DNA of 64,000 bases from NCBI RefSeq assembly GCF_003937945.1, contig NZ_RSEC01000036.1, positions 558,001 to 622,000 of the forward strand. The letters are read 5' to 3'. This DNA comes from Amycolatopsis eburnea. GTDB lineage: Bacteria; Actinomycetota; Actinomycetes; Mycobacteriales; Pseudonocardiaceae. The notes below the pieces were generated by a model. That model was not told the DNA's origin and made no database searches. It saw only the letters and a list, made by a program, of their open reading frames with translations. The position numbers and the translations under genes were made by a program. Within the stretch, counting starts at the first letter, position 1. Every line of letters begins with the position of its first letter. This document shows positions 46,456 to 55,952 of the stretch, one piece after another.

Positions 46456-47565
46456 ATGGGCTCTCCGGTGATTTCCTTCATTCTCGGCACCACCGCGGAA
46501 CTGATCAAGATCGCGCCCGTCTACCACGGGATCCGCGAGCGCGGGATGCGGCCGAAGATCTGGTTCACCGCCCAGCACGTCGACGAGGTCGCGGACGTAC
46601 TGGCGGACCTGAACATGCCGGCGCCCGACGTCTGGCTGGTGCCGGAGGACAAGGCCCACAACCTCGAGTCGCCGGCACAGGTGCCCGGCTGGGCCGCGCA
46701 GGTGCTGCGGACCGCCTGGAGCCGCCGCCACGAGCTGCGCGCCGCGCTCACCGAGGACGGCCGTCCCCCGCTGGTGCTGGTGCACGGCGACACGTTCACC
46801 ACGCCGTACGGCTCGCTGATCGGGAAGCGCATCCTCAAGTCCCGCGTCGGGCACGTCGAGGCGGGCGCGCGGTCGGGCAGCATCCTCTCGCCGCTGCCGG
46901 AGGAGCTGAACCGCAAGATCGCGGCGAAGATCGTCGACATCCACTTCGCGCCGAGCATCCGCGAGGTCAACAACCTGCGCAACGCCCGCGGCGTCGTCGT
47001 CGACACCGAGGCGAACACCGCGATCGACGCGATGCGCCTGGCCATCAACGGGCCGCTGGACGTGCCGAACCTGCCGGAGAAGTTCGGCCTGGCGACGCTG
47101 CACCGCTTCGAGCTGGTTTCGCGCCCGGACAAGTACCGCGAGGCGCTGGAGATCCTGCGCGAGCAGAGCCGCAAGATGCCGATCCTGTACATGGCGGGCG
47201 CACCGGAGCGCGAGAAGATCCGCGCGCTGGGCATCGGGAACATCTTCGACGACCAGTTCATCGTCCAGCCGAAGATGCGCTACCTGAAGTTCCTGCCGCT
47301 GGTCGCGCGCGCCGAGTACGTCGTCACCGACTCGGGCGGCCTGTCCGCGGAGTGCTACTACCTCGGCCTCCCCTGCGCGGTGCACCGCGAGCGCACGGAG
47401 ACCCCGCAGCACCTCGGCGAGACGGTCGTGCTGACCGAGATGCGCGGCGACAAGCTGCAGAACTTCCTCGACACGTACCAGAACCGGCGCGGCGAGTCCT
47501 GGATGGACAAGTACCACCCGTCCGAGATCGTCGTCGACACCCTGGCCCAGCTCGGCTACTGCTGA
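46456..47565 (+). CDS. UDP-N-acetylglucosamine 2-epimerase-like protein
   Basis: 369 residues; GTG 46468 is an alternative start. The order of motifs matches WecB/NeuC-type epimerases: ISFILGTTAELIKIAPVY, VLVHGDTFTTPYGSL, VGHVEAGARSGSILSPLPEE, LATLHRFE and YVVTDSGGLSAECYYLGLPC. The usual HVEAGLRS and DSGGxQEE are altered to HVEAGARSG and DSGGLSAE, so the substrate may differ from UDP-GlcNAc. It is divergent from the glycosyltransferase-flippase operon (71 bp between starts) and probably provides its sugar. Confidence 0.87.
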   Translation: MGSPVISFILGTTAELIKIAPVYHGIRERGMRPKIWFTAQHVDEVADVLADLNMPAPDVWLVPEDKAHNLESPAQVPGWAAQVLRTAWSRRHELRAALTEDGRPPLVLVHGDTFTTPYGSLIGKRILKSRVGHVEAGARSGSILSPLPEELNRKIAAKIVDIHFAPSIREVNNLRNARGVVVDTEANTAIDAMRLAINGPLDVPNLPEKFGLATLHRFELVSRPDKYREALEILREQSRKMPILYMAGAPEREKIRALGIGNIFDDQFIVQPKMRYLKFLPLVARAEYVVTDSGGLSAECYYLGLPCAVHRERTETPQHLGETVVLTEMRGDKLQNFLDTYQNRRGESWMDKYHPSEIVVDTLAQLGYC

Positions 47566-47624
47566 GTCCTTCGTCCGGGTGACGTCCGGTTTTCCGGGGC
47601 GGGTGAGCCGGGCAGAGTGTCGCC

Positions 47625-48185
47625 ATGATCCACATCGGACTGGCGGCGCTGCTGGCGGTGGTCCCGCCGCCCATCGACCAGACGTCGGTGCGTGACGAGG
47701 CGCTTTCGTCGGGCTTCCAGGACGTGTACGTCGCTTCGGCGGGGCCGATCGCCCGCGCGATCCACGCGGCGTACGACATCCCGGCGTCGGTGACGGTGGC
47801 GCAGTCGATCCTGGAGTCGAACTGGGGCCGCAGCCGGCTGTCGGTGAACGAGCTGAACCACTTCGGCTTCAAGTGTGTGACGCCGACGAGCCCGGGACCC
47901 ATCGCGGTGCGGTGCGCTTCCTACCCGACGACGGAGTGCGTTCCGGCGCCGTGCCATCCGGTGGACGCGTTTTTCCGCTCGTACGCGTCGGTTTACGACT
48001 CGTTCCGCGACTACGGGCGGCTGCTGACGACTTCGCCGAACTACGCGGCGGCGTTGCCGGTGCGAGACGATCCGGACGCGTTCGTCCGGGCGGTGGCGCG
48101 GAAGTACGCCACCGACCCGGAGTACGCGAACAAGGTGATCGGCTTGATGGACCGGTACGACCTGCGCCGCTTCGACGCCGCTTAG
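47625..48185 (+). CDS. Glucosaminidase-domain protein (GH73-like)
   Basis: 186 residues. After a short N-terminal hydrophobic stretch ([14 protein letters not shown]) that may be a signal or anchor, the GH73 start is clear: [20 protein letters not shown] with the catalytic Glu, followed by [10 protein letters not shown]. Then [19 protein letters not shown] and [16 protein letters not shown]. Four cysteines suggest export and disulfides. It likely cleaves the N-acetylglucosaminyl bond of peptidoglycan. Convergent with recR (4-bp overlap). Confidence 0.88.
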   Translation: MIHIGLAALLAVVPPPIDQTSVRDEALSSGFQDVYVASAGPIARAIHAAYDIPASVTVAQSILESNWGRSRLSVNELNHFGFKCVTPTSPGPIAVRCASYPTTECVPAPCHPVDAFFRSYASVYDSFRDYGRLLTTSPNYAAALPVRDDPDAFVRAVARKYATDPEYANKVIGLMDRYDLRRFDAA

Positions 48186-48778
48186 AGCGCGCGGCGGCCC
48201 GAGAGCGCCCGGCCGAGCGTGAGCTCGTCGGCGAACTCGAGGTCGCCGCCCATCGGGAGGCCCGAGGCCAGCCGCGTCACGGTCAGGCCCGGGAAGTCGC
48301 GCAGCATCCGGACGAGGTACGTCGCGGTCGCCTCGCCCTCGGTGTTGGGGTCGGTCGCGATGATGATCTCGGTGATGTCGTGCTCGCCGATCCGCTTGAG
48401 CAGCTCGCGCATCCGCAGCTGCTCTGGGCCGATGCCCGACAACGGGTCGAGCGCGCCGCCGAGGACGTGGTAGCGGCCCTTGAACTCGCGCGTGCGCTCG
48501 ACCGCCAGGACGTCCTTCGGCTCCTCGACCACGCAGATGACCGTGAGGTCGCGGCGCTCGTCGCGGCAGATGCGGCAGGTCGGCTGCTCGGAGACGTTGC
48601 CGCAGATCTCGCAGAACTGCACGCCCTCCTTGACCTTGCCGAGCACGTCCTGCAGCCGCGCGATGTCGGCCGGGTCGGTGGCCAGCAGGTGGAACGCGAT
48701 CCGCTGGGCGCTCTTCGGCCCGACCCCGGGCAGGCGCCCGAGCTCGTCGATCAGGTCCTGGACGACACCTTCGTACAA
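48182..48778 (-). CDS. recR: Recombination mediator RecR
   Basis: 198 residues, standard length. N-terminal helix-hairpin-helix [20 protein letters not shown]; zinc finger [19 protein letters not shown] with four cysteines; Toprim part [19 protein letters not shown] and [17 protein letters not shown]. It loads RecA with RecO/RecF at gaps. It follows ybaB by 5 bp, the usual arrangement. Confidence 0.97.
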   Translation of the reverse strand: MYEGVVQDLIDELGRLPGVGPKSAQRIAFHLLATDPADIARLQDVLGKVKEGVQFCEICGNVSEQPTCRICRDERRDLTVICVVEEPKDVLAVERTREFKGRYHVLGGALDPLSGIGPEQLRMRELLKRIGEHDITEIIIATDPNTEGEATATYLVRMLRDFPGLTVTRLASGLPMGGDLEFADELTLGRALSGRRAL

Positions 48779-48783
48779 GTTCG

Positions 48784-49143
48784 TCAGCCGCCGAAGCCGA
48801 GGCTGCCGAGGTCCGGCATGCCGCCACCGCCACCGAGGCCGCCGGCCAGGGGGCCGAGCTTCTGCTCGGTGAGCTTCTGCGCGCTCGCCGAAGCATCGCG
48901 GACCGCCGCCACGATCAGGTCGGACAGCGTCTCGACGTCGTCCGGGTCGACCACCTTCGGGTCGATCTGCAGGCTCTTCAGCTGGCTGTCACCGGAGACG
49001 GTCGCGGTGACCAGCCCGCCGCCGGCGCTGCCGGTGACCTCGGTGTTGGCGAGCTCTTCCTGGGCCTCGACGAGCTTCTGCTGCATCTGCTGGGCCTGCT
49101 GCATCAGCTGGGAAATGTCGAAGCCACCGCCGGGTTGCACCAT
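48784..49143 (-). CDS. ybaB: YbaB/EbfC nucleoid-associated protein
   Basis: 119 residues from ATG 49143. [20 protein letters not shown] is the family opening coiled helix, then [40 protein letters not shown] and a glycine-rich tail ([19 protein letters not shown]). It binds DNA as a dimer and is co-transcribed with recR. The divergent amidase starts 87 bp away. Confidence 0.95.
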   Translation of the reverse strand: MVQPGGGFDISQLMQQAQQMQQKLVEAQEELANTEVTGSAGGGLVTATVSGDSQLKSLQIDPKVVDPDDVETLSDLIVAAVRDASASAQKLTEQKLGPLAGGLGGGGGMPDLGSLGFGG

Positions 49144-49230
49144 GATCGCACTCGGTCCTCTCTGCACGCCTGTGTCCCCACCAGGGTAGTCGCGCCACGC
49201 GGGGTGCCGGGCTGTGGCACCGTGGTCGCC

Positions 49231-50067
49231 GTGCGACGCGCGATTGTCCCCCTCCTGCTGGCCGGTGCCCTGCTGCTCACGGGCTGCTCCGGTGCGATCC
49301 CGGCGGCCCCGGCACCCGCCCCCGTCACCACGCGGACGATCACGCCGGCGCCGACGACGGTCACGCCGTCGTCGTCCGCACCGCTCCCGTCGTCTTCCCC
49401 GGTCGCGCCCCCGGCGCCGGGGAAGGTCGTCGTGCTCGACCCCGGGCACAACGGCGGCAACGCGTCCCACCCGGCGGAGATCAACCGCCAGGTGCCCGCC
49501 GGGCGCGGGCAGACGAAGCCGTGCAACACCACCGGCACCTCGACCAACGCGGGCTACCCGGAGCACGCGTTCACGTTCGACGTCGCCCGGCGGGTCGGGG
49601 AAGCGTTGGCCGCCAAGGGAATCCGGGTCGTCTACACGCGACAGGACGACACGGGCGTCGGCCCCTGCGTCGACCGCCGCGCGGCTATCGGCAACGAAGC
49701 GAACGCGGACGCCGTCGTGTCGATCCACGCCGACGGCTCGACCGCGGCCGGCGCGAACGGCTTCCACGTCGCGTATTCGTCCCCGCCGCTGAACGCCGCG
49801 CAGGGCGCGCCTTCCCTGCGGCTGGCGGAGGTCCTGCGCGACACGATGCGCACGGGCGGCTTCAGCACGTCGAACTACATCGGCGGCAACGGCCTGTCGG
49901 CCCGCTCGGACCTGGCCGGCCTGAACCTGTCGACCCGCCCGGCGGCCCTGGTGGAGTGCGGCAACATGCGCAACGCCGCCGAGGCGGCCCGGATGACGAG
50001 CCCGGACGGCCGCCAGCACTACGCGACCGCCATCGCCGCGGCCATCGAGGCTTACCTGGCGTCCTGA
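49231..50067 (+). CDS. N-acetylmuramoyl-L-alanine amidase lipoprotein (Amidase_3, Rv3717-like)
   Basis: 278 residues from GTG 49231 (GTG 49222 is possible). Signal peptide [18 protein letters not shown] with a lipobox LLTGC, then a Thr/Pro-rich linker. Amidase_3 motifs: [10 protein letters not shown] (Zn His), VSIHADGST (Zn His), and the catalytic Glu in [10 protein letters not shown]. Cysteines in PCNTT and GPCVDRR may form the disulfide known from Rv3717. It cleaves the amide between muramic acid and the peptide stem. Position next to ybaB-recR is conserved in mycobacteria. Confidence 0.93.
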   Translation: MRRAIVPLLLAGALLLTGCSGAIPAAPAPAPVTTRTITPAPTTVTPSSSAPLPSSSPVAPPAPGKVVVLDPGHNGGNASHPAEINRQVPAGRGQTKPCNTTGTSTNAGYPEHAFTFDVARRVGEALAAKGIRVVYTRQDDTGVGPCVDRRAAIGNEANADAVVSIHADGSTAAGANGFHVAYSSPPLNAAQGAPSLRLAEVLRDTMRTGGFSTSNYIGGNGLSARSDLAGLNLSTRPAALVECGNMRNAAEAARMTSPDGRQHYATAIAAAIEAYLAS

Positions 50068-50091
50068 GCCCCCGGTCAGGGCACCCCGGAC

Positions 50092-50143
50092 GTCATGAAC
50101 GAGTCGTTCACCTCGCCAGACGACATGAACGACCCTTTCATGA
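50092..50143. repeat. Paired 15-bp motif (repeat B)
   Basis: Motifs tgaacgagtcgttca (50096-50110) and tgaacgaccctttca (50126-50140) are separated by cctcgccagacgaca, exactly 15 bp. The arms of the larger inverted repeat match at 17 of 20. It lies 24 bp after the amidase stop, so it is also a likely transcript end. Confidence 0.78.
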
Positions 50144-50196
50144 CATCCCCGCGGCCCCGGGCAGACCACGCGGCCAGGCACTCTGCCGCCGGTCAC
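50143..50196 (+). repeat. Dispersed repeat D, copy 3
   Basis: Contains catccccgcggccccggg, gaccacgcggccaggcac and ccggtcac in the same order as the copies at 10741-10794 (inverted) and 31943-31996. As at 31.9 kb, it directly follows a paired-motif repeat. Confidence 0.6.
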
Positions 50197-50224
50197 CTGC
50201 TCGCCGGCGCGACTTTGCCCCCGG

Positions 50225-52495
50225 TCAGTCCAGGGGGCGGGCACCGAGGTGGTCGGCGATGAGCTTGCGGGCCACCTCGTCCGGGTCCTGGTCCGGCGGC
50301 GGTGGAGGCGGCGGCGGGGCCGGGCTGGCGTCCTCGTTGTAGAGGTCCTCGTCGTCCTCGTCGGAGGGCTCCGGGGGCAACGGGATGTCCGGCTCGCTCG
50401 TCGTGACCTTGGGCCGCGCGGGCGGCGGCGGGGTCGCCGGCCGGGCGGGCGCTTCGGCGGCGGGCGCCGCGGTCGACTGGCGCGTGAACGAGCGCTCCGG
50501 CGCGGGCGCCGCCTGCTGGACGCGGGCGGCGGGGGCCGCCGGGGCGTTGCCGTGGACGCAGCGGACCTGCCAGTCGCCACCGAGGACGTCGGACAGCGCG
50601 CCGGCGATCTTGCGGGCGTTGTCCTGGTCGGAGAGGCGGCGGGACAGGGGCTCGGACTTGTGGGTGAGCGTAACGGCGTGGCCCTCGACGCTCGCCACCG
50701 TCGCCTGGGTCAGCATCGCTTCGAGGCTGCGCCCACCGGTGAACTTGCGCAACGCGGTCATGAGCTGCGGCCAGACGTTCCGGATCGCGGCGGCGTCCAT
50801 CGCGCCCCCCGCCGCGGGTGCCGCCGGTGCGGCTTCCGGAGCCGGAGCGGGCGTGCCGCCGCCGGGCGTGCGCGGAGTGCCCCAGCCACCCTCCGAGGCC
50901 GCAGCACCCGCCGAAGCGGCGGCGCCGGAACCCGCCGGAGCGGCAGTGCCACCGCCGGGCGTGCGCGGCGCACCCCAGCCACCATCCGACGCCGGTGCCG
51001 CCGAAGCGGAACTACCGGAACCGGCCGCGCCGGAACCCGCCGAAGCGGAACCGTCGGAACCGGCCGCACCGGCACCCGCCGGAGCCGGAGCGCCACCGCC
51101 CGGCGTGCGCGGCGAACCCCAGCCACCACCCGAAGCAGGCGCCGCCGGTGCGGAACCAGCCGCAGCGCTCGCAGCCGCCGGCGCGGGTTCCGGAGCCGCC
51201 GGGCGCTGGGGCGCCGCAGCGGGCTCCGCCACCGGCGCCGGGCCCGCCGAAGCGGCGCGCTGCGAAGGACGTGAGAACTCCCGCTCCGGCGCCGCCCGCA
51301 CCGGCGGCTCGGCGCCGCCCTCGGCCGGGGCGGCGGGCGCCGTCGCGCGGCGCTCGAGGCGTTCGATGCGGGCCAGCAGCGCCTTCTCCGCGTCCGTCAC
51401 CGACGGCAGCAGCATCCGGGCGGCCAGCAGCTCCAGCACGAGCCGCGGGGAGGTCGCGCCGCGCATCTCCAGGAGTCCATTGTGGACGATGTCCGCGTAG
51501 CGCGACAGCGTCGCCAGGCCGATCCGCTCGGCCTGCGCCACCATCCGCGTCAGTTCCTCCTCCGGCGCGGACACCAGCCCGCCCGCGGAGTCCGGGACCG
51601 CGCGCAGCAGCACCAGGTCGCGCAGCCGGTCGAGCAGGTCCGTGGCGAACCGGCGCGGGTCGTGGCCGGCTTCGGCGAGCTTCTCGACCGTGCCGAACAC
51701 CGTCGCGGCGTCCTCGGTCGACAGCGCGTCCACCATGTCGTCGATCAGCGCGACGTCGGTGACGCCGAGCAGCGCCACCGCGCGGCTGTACGACACGCCT
51801 TCGGGACCGGCGCCGGCGAGTAGCTGGTCGAGCACCGACTGCGTGTCGCGCGCCGACCCGCCGCCCGCGCGGATGACCAGCGGGTACACCGACGGCTCGA
51901 CCTCGACGCCCTCCGCAGCGATGTTGCGCTCCAGCAGGGCGCGCATCGAGCTCGGCGGGATCAGCCGGAACGGGTAGTGGTGCGTGCGCGAGCGGATGGT
52001 GGTGAGCACCTTGTCCGGCTCGGTCGTCGCGAAGATGAAGATGACGTGTTCCGGCGGCTCTTCCACGATCTTCAGCAGGGCGTTGAAGCCCTGCGTGGTG
52101 ACCATGTGCGCCTCGTCGATGATGAACACGCGGTAGCGCGACTCGGCCGGCGCGTAGAACGCCTTGTCCCGCAGCTCGCGTGCGTCGTCGACGCCACCGT
52201 GGCTCGCCGCGTCCAGCTCCGTGACGTCGACGCTGCCCGACCCCTCCGGCGCCAGCGCCTTGCACGAGTTGCACTCGCCGCACGGGTCCGGCGTCGGGCC
52301 CTTGGCGCAGTTCAGCGAGCGCGCCATGATGCGCGCGCTCGACGTCTTGCCGCAGCCGCGCGGGCCCGAGAACAGGTAGGCGTGGTTGATCCGCCCGGCG
52401 GACAGCGCCGTGCGGAGGGGATCGGTCACATGCTCCTGCCCGACGACCTCGGCGAAGGTTGCCGGACGGTACTTGCGGTACAGCGCGAGAGCCAC
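50225..52495 (-). CDS. dnaX: DNA polymerase III gamma/tau subunit
   Basis: 756 residues from GTG 52495. AAA+ clamp-loader motor: Walker [21 protein letters not shown] near 44-63, zinc cysteines in [19 protein letters not shown], Walker [10 protein letters not shown], sensor 1 [11 protein letters not shown] and GGSARDTQS (SRC region, here GSARD). After residue 380, a long Ala/Pro/Gly linker holds three WG-x-PRTPGGG repeats, followed by a tau-like domain ([20 protein letters not shown]) and an acidic, proline-rich tail. No slippery frameshift run for a separate gamma form is evident. Confidence 0.96.
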   Translation of the reverse strand: MALALYRKYRPATFAEVVGQEHVTDPLRTALSAGRINHAYLFSGPRGCGKTSSARIMARSLNCAKGPTPDPCGECNSCKALAPEGSGSVDVTELDAASHGGVDDARELRDKAFYAPAESRYRVFIIDEAHMVTTQGFNALLKIVEEPPEHVIFIFATTEPDKVLTTIRSRTHHYPFRLIPPSSMRALLERNIAAEGVEVEPSVYPLVIRAGGGSARDTQSVLDQLLAGAGPEGVSYSRAVALLGVTDVALIDDMVDALSTEDAATVFGTVEKLAEAGHDPRRFATDLLDRLRDLVLLRAVPDSAGGLVSAPEEELTRMVAQAERIGLATLSRYADIVHNGLLEMRGATSPRLVLELLAARMLLPSVTDAEKALLARIERLERRATAPAAPAEGGAEPPVRAAPEREFSRPSQRAASAGPAPVAEPAAAPQRPAAPEPAPAAASAAAGSAPAAPASGGGWGSPRTPGGGAPAPAGAGAAGSDGSASAGSGAAGSGSSASAAPASDGGWGAPRTPGGGTAAPAGSGAAASAGAAASEGGWGTPRTPGGGTPAPAPEAAPAAPAAGGAMDAAAIRNVWPQLMTALRKFTGGRSLEAMLTQATVASVEGHAVTLTHKSEPLSRRLSDQDNARKIAGALSDVLGGDWQVRCVHGNAPAAPAARVQQAAPAPERSFTRQSTAAPAAEAPARPATPPPPARPKVTTSEPDIPLPPEPSDEDDEDLYNEDASPAPPPPPPPPDQDPDEVARKLIADHLGARPLD
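50850..51135 (-). repeat. Tandem WG-x-PRTPGGG repeats within dnaX
   Basis: Three units in the linker read [26 protein letters not shown] and [13 protein letters not shown], separated by Ala/Gly/Ser-rich spacers of different length (about 48 and 30 residues). The DNA of each unit is nearly identical (near 50870, 50961 and 51105), which points to recent duplication. The surrounding region is low complexity. Confidence 0.85.
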
Positions 52496-52539
52496 GTCGC
52501 GAGGGTACCGTCAGGGTCCGACAACCTTCGCCGTGCGGG

Positions 52540-54090
52540 TCAGGGCAGCTGGGCGAGCAGCGCGTTGACCTTGGCGACGTGCTCCGCGGTGAAGGCGTCA
52601 CGGGCCCGCGCCTTCGCCAGCTCGCCGTCCAGGTACGGCTGCAGGAACGAGTCCGGCCCGTCGAGGACGCCCTGCGCGACGGCGTCGACCTCGGCGCCGT
52701 CCGAAAGCGTCTGCGTCACCTTGACCCGCAGGTCGATCACGTGCGCGGCGTACTGACCGCGGGCGAGAAACTCGCGGACGTCGGCGACGGTGCCGTCCAG
52801 CGCCCGCTGGGCCGCCGACTTCGTCGCCGGTCCGCCTGCCGCCATGATCTGGTTGACCTCGACGCGGTCGTCGGTGTCGCGACCCGGGTAGTCCCCGGTG
52901 CGCAGCAGCGCGACCACGGCGGAGTACGGCCCGGCCAGCGCGTCACGAGCGGCCTGACGCAGCCCGGGGCGCGCCTTCTCGTCGGCCGCGATCGCCGAAA
53001 CGGCGGCTCGGTCGTCGGTCTCCTGCGCGACCGCGAGCCCGCCGCGCACGAACGTGACGACGTCGTCGTCGGAACCGCTCAGCGCGGCACGGGCGGCGTT
53101 CTTCACCGCGGCACCGCCGTTGCGCAGCAGGTAGACCGACGCGCGGCGGCCGTTCGGCACGGTCAGCGCCGGGTCGGCCGCGTCCGTGAGCAGCTTGTCG
53201 TTGTCGGCCTTGGCCTGCGCCGCGCGGGCGGCGGCGTCACGGGCCTGCTGCTCGGCGTCGGCCTCCGCACCAGCCGCGACCCGCGCGTCCTGCTGGGCCT
53301 TGGCGCGCTGGCCGGCGAGCCGGTCGGTGTTCGCCTGACGCGCGTCCGAAGCGATCGTCGTGGCGCGGCTCCTGGCCAGCTGCACCCCGATGGCGCTGTG
53401 GTGGGCCGCGGCGGCCTTGCCGTAGTCGACCTGCGCCTGGATCCCGGCGAGTTCGGCGTCCCCGGCCGCGGCGACCTGCCGCCACACGGACAGGAAGTAC
53501 CGGATGTCGTCGGGGGTGCCGTCGAGCGCGGTCTGCGCGGCCGCCTTCACCTCGGGCCCACCGGCCGAGAGGGCCTGGTTCGCGGTGATCCGCTCGTCGG
53601 TGTCACGCGCCTGCCGCAGGCCGGTCTCGAGGAACGCGCGGACGTCGGCGGGCGTGCCGTCGAGCGCCTTCTGCGCGCGGGCGTTGACGGTCGGGCCGCC
53701 GGTGCTCATGGCCTGGCCGACGGCGATCCGGTCGTCCGCGATCCGGGCCTGGGCCAGCCCGGTGGCCAGGAAGGCCCGGATGTCGTCGGCCGTGCCGTCC
53801 AGCGCCTGCTGGGCGGCGCGCTTGGTGACCGGGCCGCCCGCGCTCAGCGCCTGGTTGACCAGGACGCGTTCGTCGGTCTCCTGGGCCCGGTACCGTCCGG
53901 TGGCCAGGAACTCCTGCAGGTCGGCGGCCGAGCCGAGCAACGCCGTTTCGGCGGCCCGGCTCACCCCGGGACCGCCGGTCTCCAGCAGCGAGACGGCCTG
54001 GGCCCGGTCGGGCAGGACGTCCGCGGCGGCCGGCGTCGCCAAGGCGACGGCGGCGAGTGCCACGGCAGCGATTACTGCGTTCGCACGCAA
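52540..54090 (-). CDS. Secreted ALF-repeat protein with central coiled coil
   Basis: 516 residues from TTG 54090, chosen because GAGGGGG lies just upstream and a signal peptide follows directly (AVIAAVALAAVALATPAAA). Eight ALF-type repeats of about 40 residues (x-ALDGT-x-DDIRAFLATG, then DERI-x-NQALSAGGP) are arranged four before and four after a helical, Ala/Gln/Arg-rich segment (LARSRATTIASDARQANTDR to about AQAKADNDKL). ALF repeats are known from Streptomyces secreted proteins of unknown role. Possibly a surface or development-related structural protein. Confidence 0.82.
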   Translation of the reverse strand: MRANAVIAAVALAAVALATPAAADVLPDRAQAVSLLETGGPGVSRAAETALLGSAADLQEFLATGRYRAQETDERVLVNQALSAGGPVTKRAAQQALDGTADDIRAFLATGLAQARIADDRIAVGQAMSTGGPTVNARAQKALDGTPADVRAFLETGLRQARDTDERITANQALSAGGPEVKAAAQTALDGTPDDIRYFLSVWRQVAAAGDAELAGIQAQVDYGKAAAAHHSAIGVQLARSRATTIASDARQANTDRLAGQRAKAQQDARVAAGAEADAEQQARDAAARAAQAKADNDKLLTDAADPALTVPNGRRASVYLLRNGGAAVKNAARAALSGSDDDVVTFVRGGLAVAQETDDRAAVSAIAADEKARPGLRQAARDALAGPYSAVVALLRTGDYPGRDTDDRVEVNQIMAAGGPATKSAAQRALDGTVADVREFLARGQYAAHVIDLRVKVTQTLSDGAEVDAVAQGVLDGPDSFLQPYLDGELAKARARDAFTAEHVAKVNALLAQLP

Positions 54091-54170
54091 GGAAGAACCC
54101 CCTCGATCGATGATCGTTCCGGTCACTTATCGCGGAGCCCGGGGGAATGTTTCCGATAACCTCGGACCCC

Positions 54171-55022
54171 GTGAGCCGTTCGCGGAAGACCGGGCCGATG
54201 CCCGGGCGCTACCCGGTGCGCTTCGGCACCGCGGAGCTGATCCGGGACGCCGACCGCGCGAACGCCTGGCTGCTGTCGGTGGACGGGGTCGCGCAGTCGT
54301 ACGTCGACCTCGACACCCCCGCCAACCTGGAGTTCGACTACGTCCGCCGGTTCGGGGACGTGGTGGACCAGCTGCCGCCCGGCCCCGTCGACGCCCTGCA
54401 CATCGGCGGCGCGGCGTGCACGCTCCCGCGCTACGTCGCGGCGACGCGGCCGGGCTCGCGGCAGCTGGTGTTCGACGCCGACGGCGAGCTGGTCGACCTG
54501 GTCCGCGCCCAGCTCGGCCTGCGGCTCCCGGGCCTGCGGGTCCGGATCACCGACGGCCGGACGGGCCTGGCCACCCGCCGCGAGGACACGGCGGACCTGG
54601 TGGTGGTCGACGCGTTCGAGCGCGCGACCCTCGCCGGCGGCCTGGCCACGCTGGAGGCGACGCGCGCGATCGCGGAAATCCTGCGCGCCCCGGGCATCTA
54701 CCTGGCCAACATCACCGACGGCTCGGGCCTGCCCTTCGCCCGCCGCTTCCTGGCGACGTTGCGGGAGGTCTTCCCGGAGGTCCTGGCGCTGGCGGACCCG
54801 GCGGTCCTGAAGGGCCGCCGCTTCGGCAACCTGGTGTTCGCGGCCTCGGCCGCCCCGCTCCCGACCGCGGAGATCGACCGTCGAACGGCGTCGGCGGCGT
54901 TCCCCGCGCGCTGCGTGTCCGGCGCCGAGCTGCGGAAACTGGCGGGCCGCGCAACCCCGATCACGGACGCGGACCTACCACCCTCACCCCAACCCCCGGA
55001 AGACGTCCTGGGCCTGTTCTGA
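54171..55022 (+). CDS. Spermidine-synthase-like, SAM-fold protein
   Basis: 283 residues from GTG 54171; an ATG at 54147 has its purine run too close to serve as ribosome site, and a TAACCT box (54156-54161) suggests a leaderless GTG. AQSYVDLDTPANLEFDYVRR and GPVDALHIGGAACTLPRYVA match the spermine/spermidine-synthase fold (GGG-type loop as IGGAACTLP), then VFDADGELVDLVRAQLGL and DLVVVDAFERATLAGGL. Polyamine-binding residues are not obvious, so it may be a non-polyamine relative common in actinobacteria. Confidence 0.8.
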   Translation: MSRSRKTGPMPGRYPVRFGTAELIRDADRANAWLLSVDGVAQSYVDLDTPANLEFDYVRRFGDVVDQLPPGPVDALHIGGAACTLPRYVAATRPGSRQLVFDADGELVDLVRAQLGLRLPGLRVRITDGRTGLATRREDTADLVVVDAFERATLAGGLATLEATRAIAEILRAPGIYLANITDGSGLPFARRFLATLREVFPEVLALADPAVLKGRRFGNLVFAASAAPLPTAEIDRRTASAAFPARCVSGAELRKLAGRATPITDADLPPSPQPPEDVLGLF

Positions 55023-55045
55023 GACCGGGCCGCCCCGCAATGCCA

Positions 55046-55090
55046 TGAAAGAGTCGTTCACCTCGCCGGACGAGATGAAAGGGTCGTTCA
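55046..55090. repeat. Paired 15-bp motif in direct orientation (repeat B variant)
   Basis: Motifs tgaaagagtcgttca (55046-55060) and tgaaagggtcgttca (55076-55090) with a 15-bp gap (cctcgccggacgaga). Unlike the other pairs, the two are direct, not inverted, repeats, which argues that spacing matters more than hairpin formation. It is 24 bp after the end of the SAM-fold gene. The remainder of the 330-bp gap 55023-55352 is GC-rich filler and the SRP RNA. Confidence 0.75.
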
Positions 55091-55241
55091 TGCCGCCGCC
55101 GGGCCGCGCGAGCCACGGCAGAGCTCGCAACCCGCGCCGACGGCACCGTGGGGGCTCCGGGGGCTCGGCCCCCGGGCAAAACGACGAAGTTGCAGGCCCG
55201 GCGAAGGGGCGAAGCCCCGAAGACCGGAGCCGAAAACGAAG

Positions 55242-55328
55242 GGGACCCCGCGCACCCGCCAGAGCCTGCTTATCCTTGCTGCCTTCCGGCCCTGGGGAGG
55301 TTCACAGGGTGGACGCCGCGCGGGGTCC
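55242..55328 (-). ncRNA. ffs: Signal recognition particle RNA (4.5S-type)
   Basis: On the minus strand the conserved domain IV is present: CCAGGGCCGGAAGGCAGCAAG near 55296-55276, with the GGAA tetraloop and the asymmetric AGCA internal loop, and the flanking CCTGTGAACCTC and GATAAGCAGGC. The ends pair: GGACCCCGCGC (about 55328-55318) with GCGCGGGGTCC (about 55253-55243). After it comes TTCGTTTT, a terminator-like run. It binds Ffh for membrane-protein targeting. End points are within a few bases. Confidence 0.92.
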
Positions 55329-55352
55329 GTGGATCAGTGTAGCGAACTCCGC

Positions 55353-55952
55353 TCAAGCCCCCGCGCCCGCCTGGGCCCGGGCCTTCTTGAACGTGTTGTG
55401 CAGCACCGCCAGCAGCGCGTCCCGCACCGACAGCTTCTGCCGCGCGTCGAACGTGATCAGGGGGACGTCCTCGCTGACCGCCAGCGCCCAGCGGATGTCC
55501 TCGAGGTTGTGGCCCAGCGCCCCGTCGAACATGTTCACCGCCACCACGAACGGCAGGCCGGCGTTCTCGAAGTAGTCGACCGCCGGGTAGCAGTCGTCCA
55601 TGCGGCGGGTGTCCACGATCACCAGCGCGCCGAGTGCGCCGTGGACCAGGTCCTGCCACATGAAGCCGAAGCGGTCCTGGCCGGGCGTGCCGAACAGGTA
55701 CAGCTTGACCTCGTCGTCGATCGTGATGCAGCCGAAGTCCAGCGCGACCGTGGTCGTGGTCTTGGCCGGGACGTGGCCGGTGCGGTCCACCGAAGCCGCC
55801 ACCGACGTGATCGCCGCTTCGGTGGTCAGCGGCTTGATCTCCGAGATGGCGCCGACCGCCGTCGTCTTGCCGACGCCGAAGCCGCCCGCGATGACGATCT
55901 TGACCGGGGCCGGCGGGCGGGGCGCCGGTTCAGTGAATGGCTTCGAGTCCAC
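55353..55952 (-). CDS. cvnD: Conservon GTPase CvnD
   Basis: 199 residues. G1 IAGGFGVGKTTAVGAISE, G2-type TTTTVALDFG, G3 LFGTPGQDRFGFMW, G4 variant VAVNMFDG (NxxD as NMFD). This is the small Ras/Arf-like GTPase of actinobacterial conservons, which anchors at the inner membrane face and signals with CvnA-C. Overlaps cvnC by 23 bp. Confidence 0.95.
   Translation of the reverse strand: MDSKPFTEPAPRPPAPVKIVIAGGFGVGKTTAVGAISEIKPLTTEAAITSVAASVDRTGHVPAKTTTTVALDFGCITIDDEVKLYLFGTPGQDRFGFMWQDLVHGALGALVIVDTRRMDDCYPAVDYFENAGLPFVVAVNMFDGALGHNLEDIRWALAVSEDVPLITFDARQKLSVRDALLAVLHNTFKKARAQAGAGA

Noticed and set aside
50225..52495. Programmed frameshift producing a short gamma form of DnaX
   Set aside because: No A-AAA-AAG-type slippery run is present in the relevant part of the gene.
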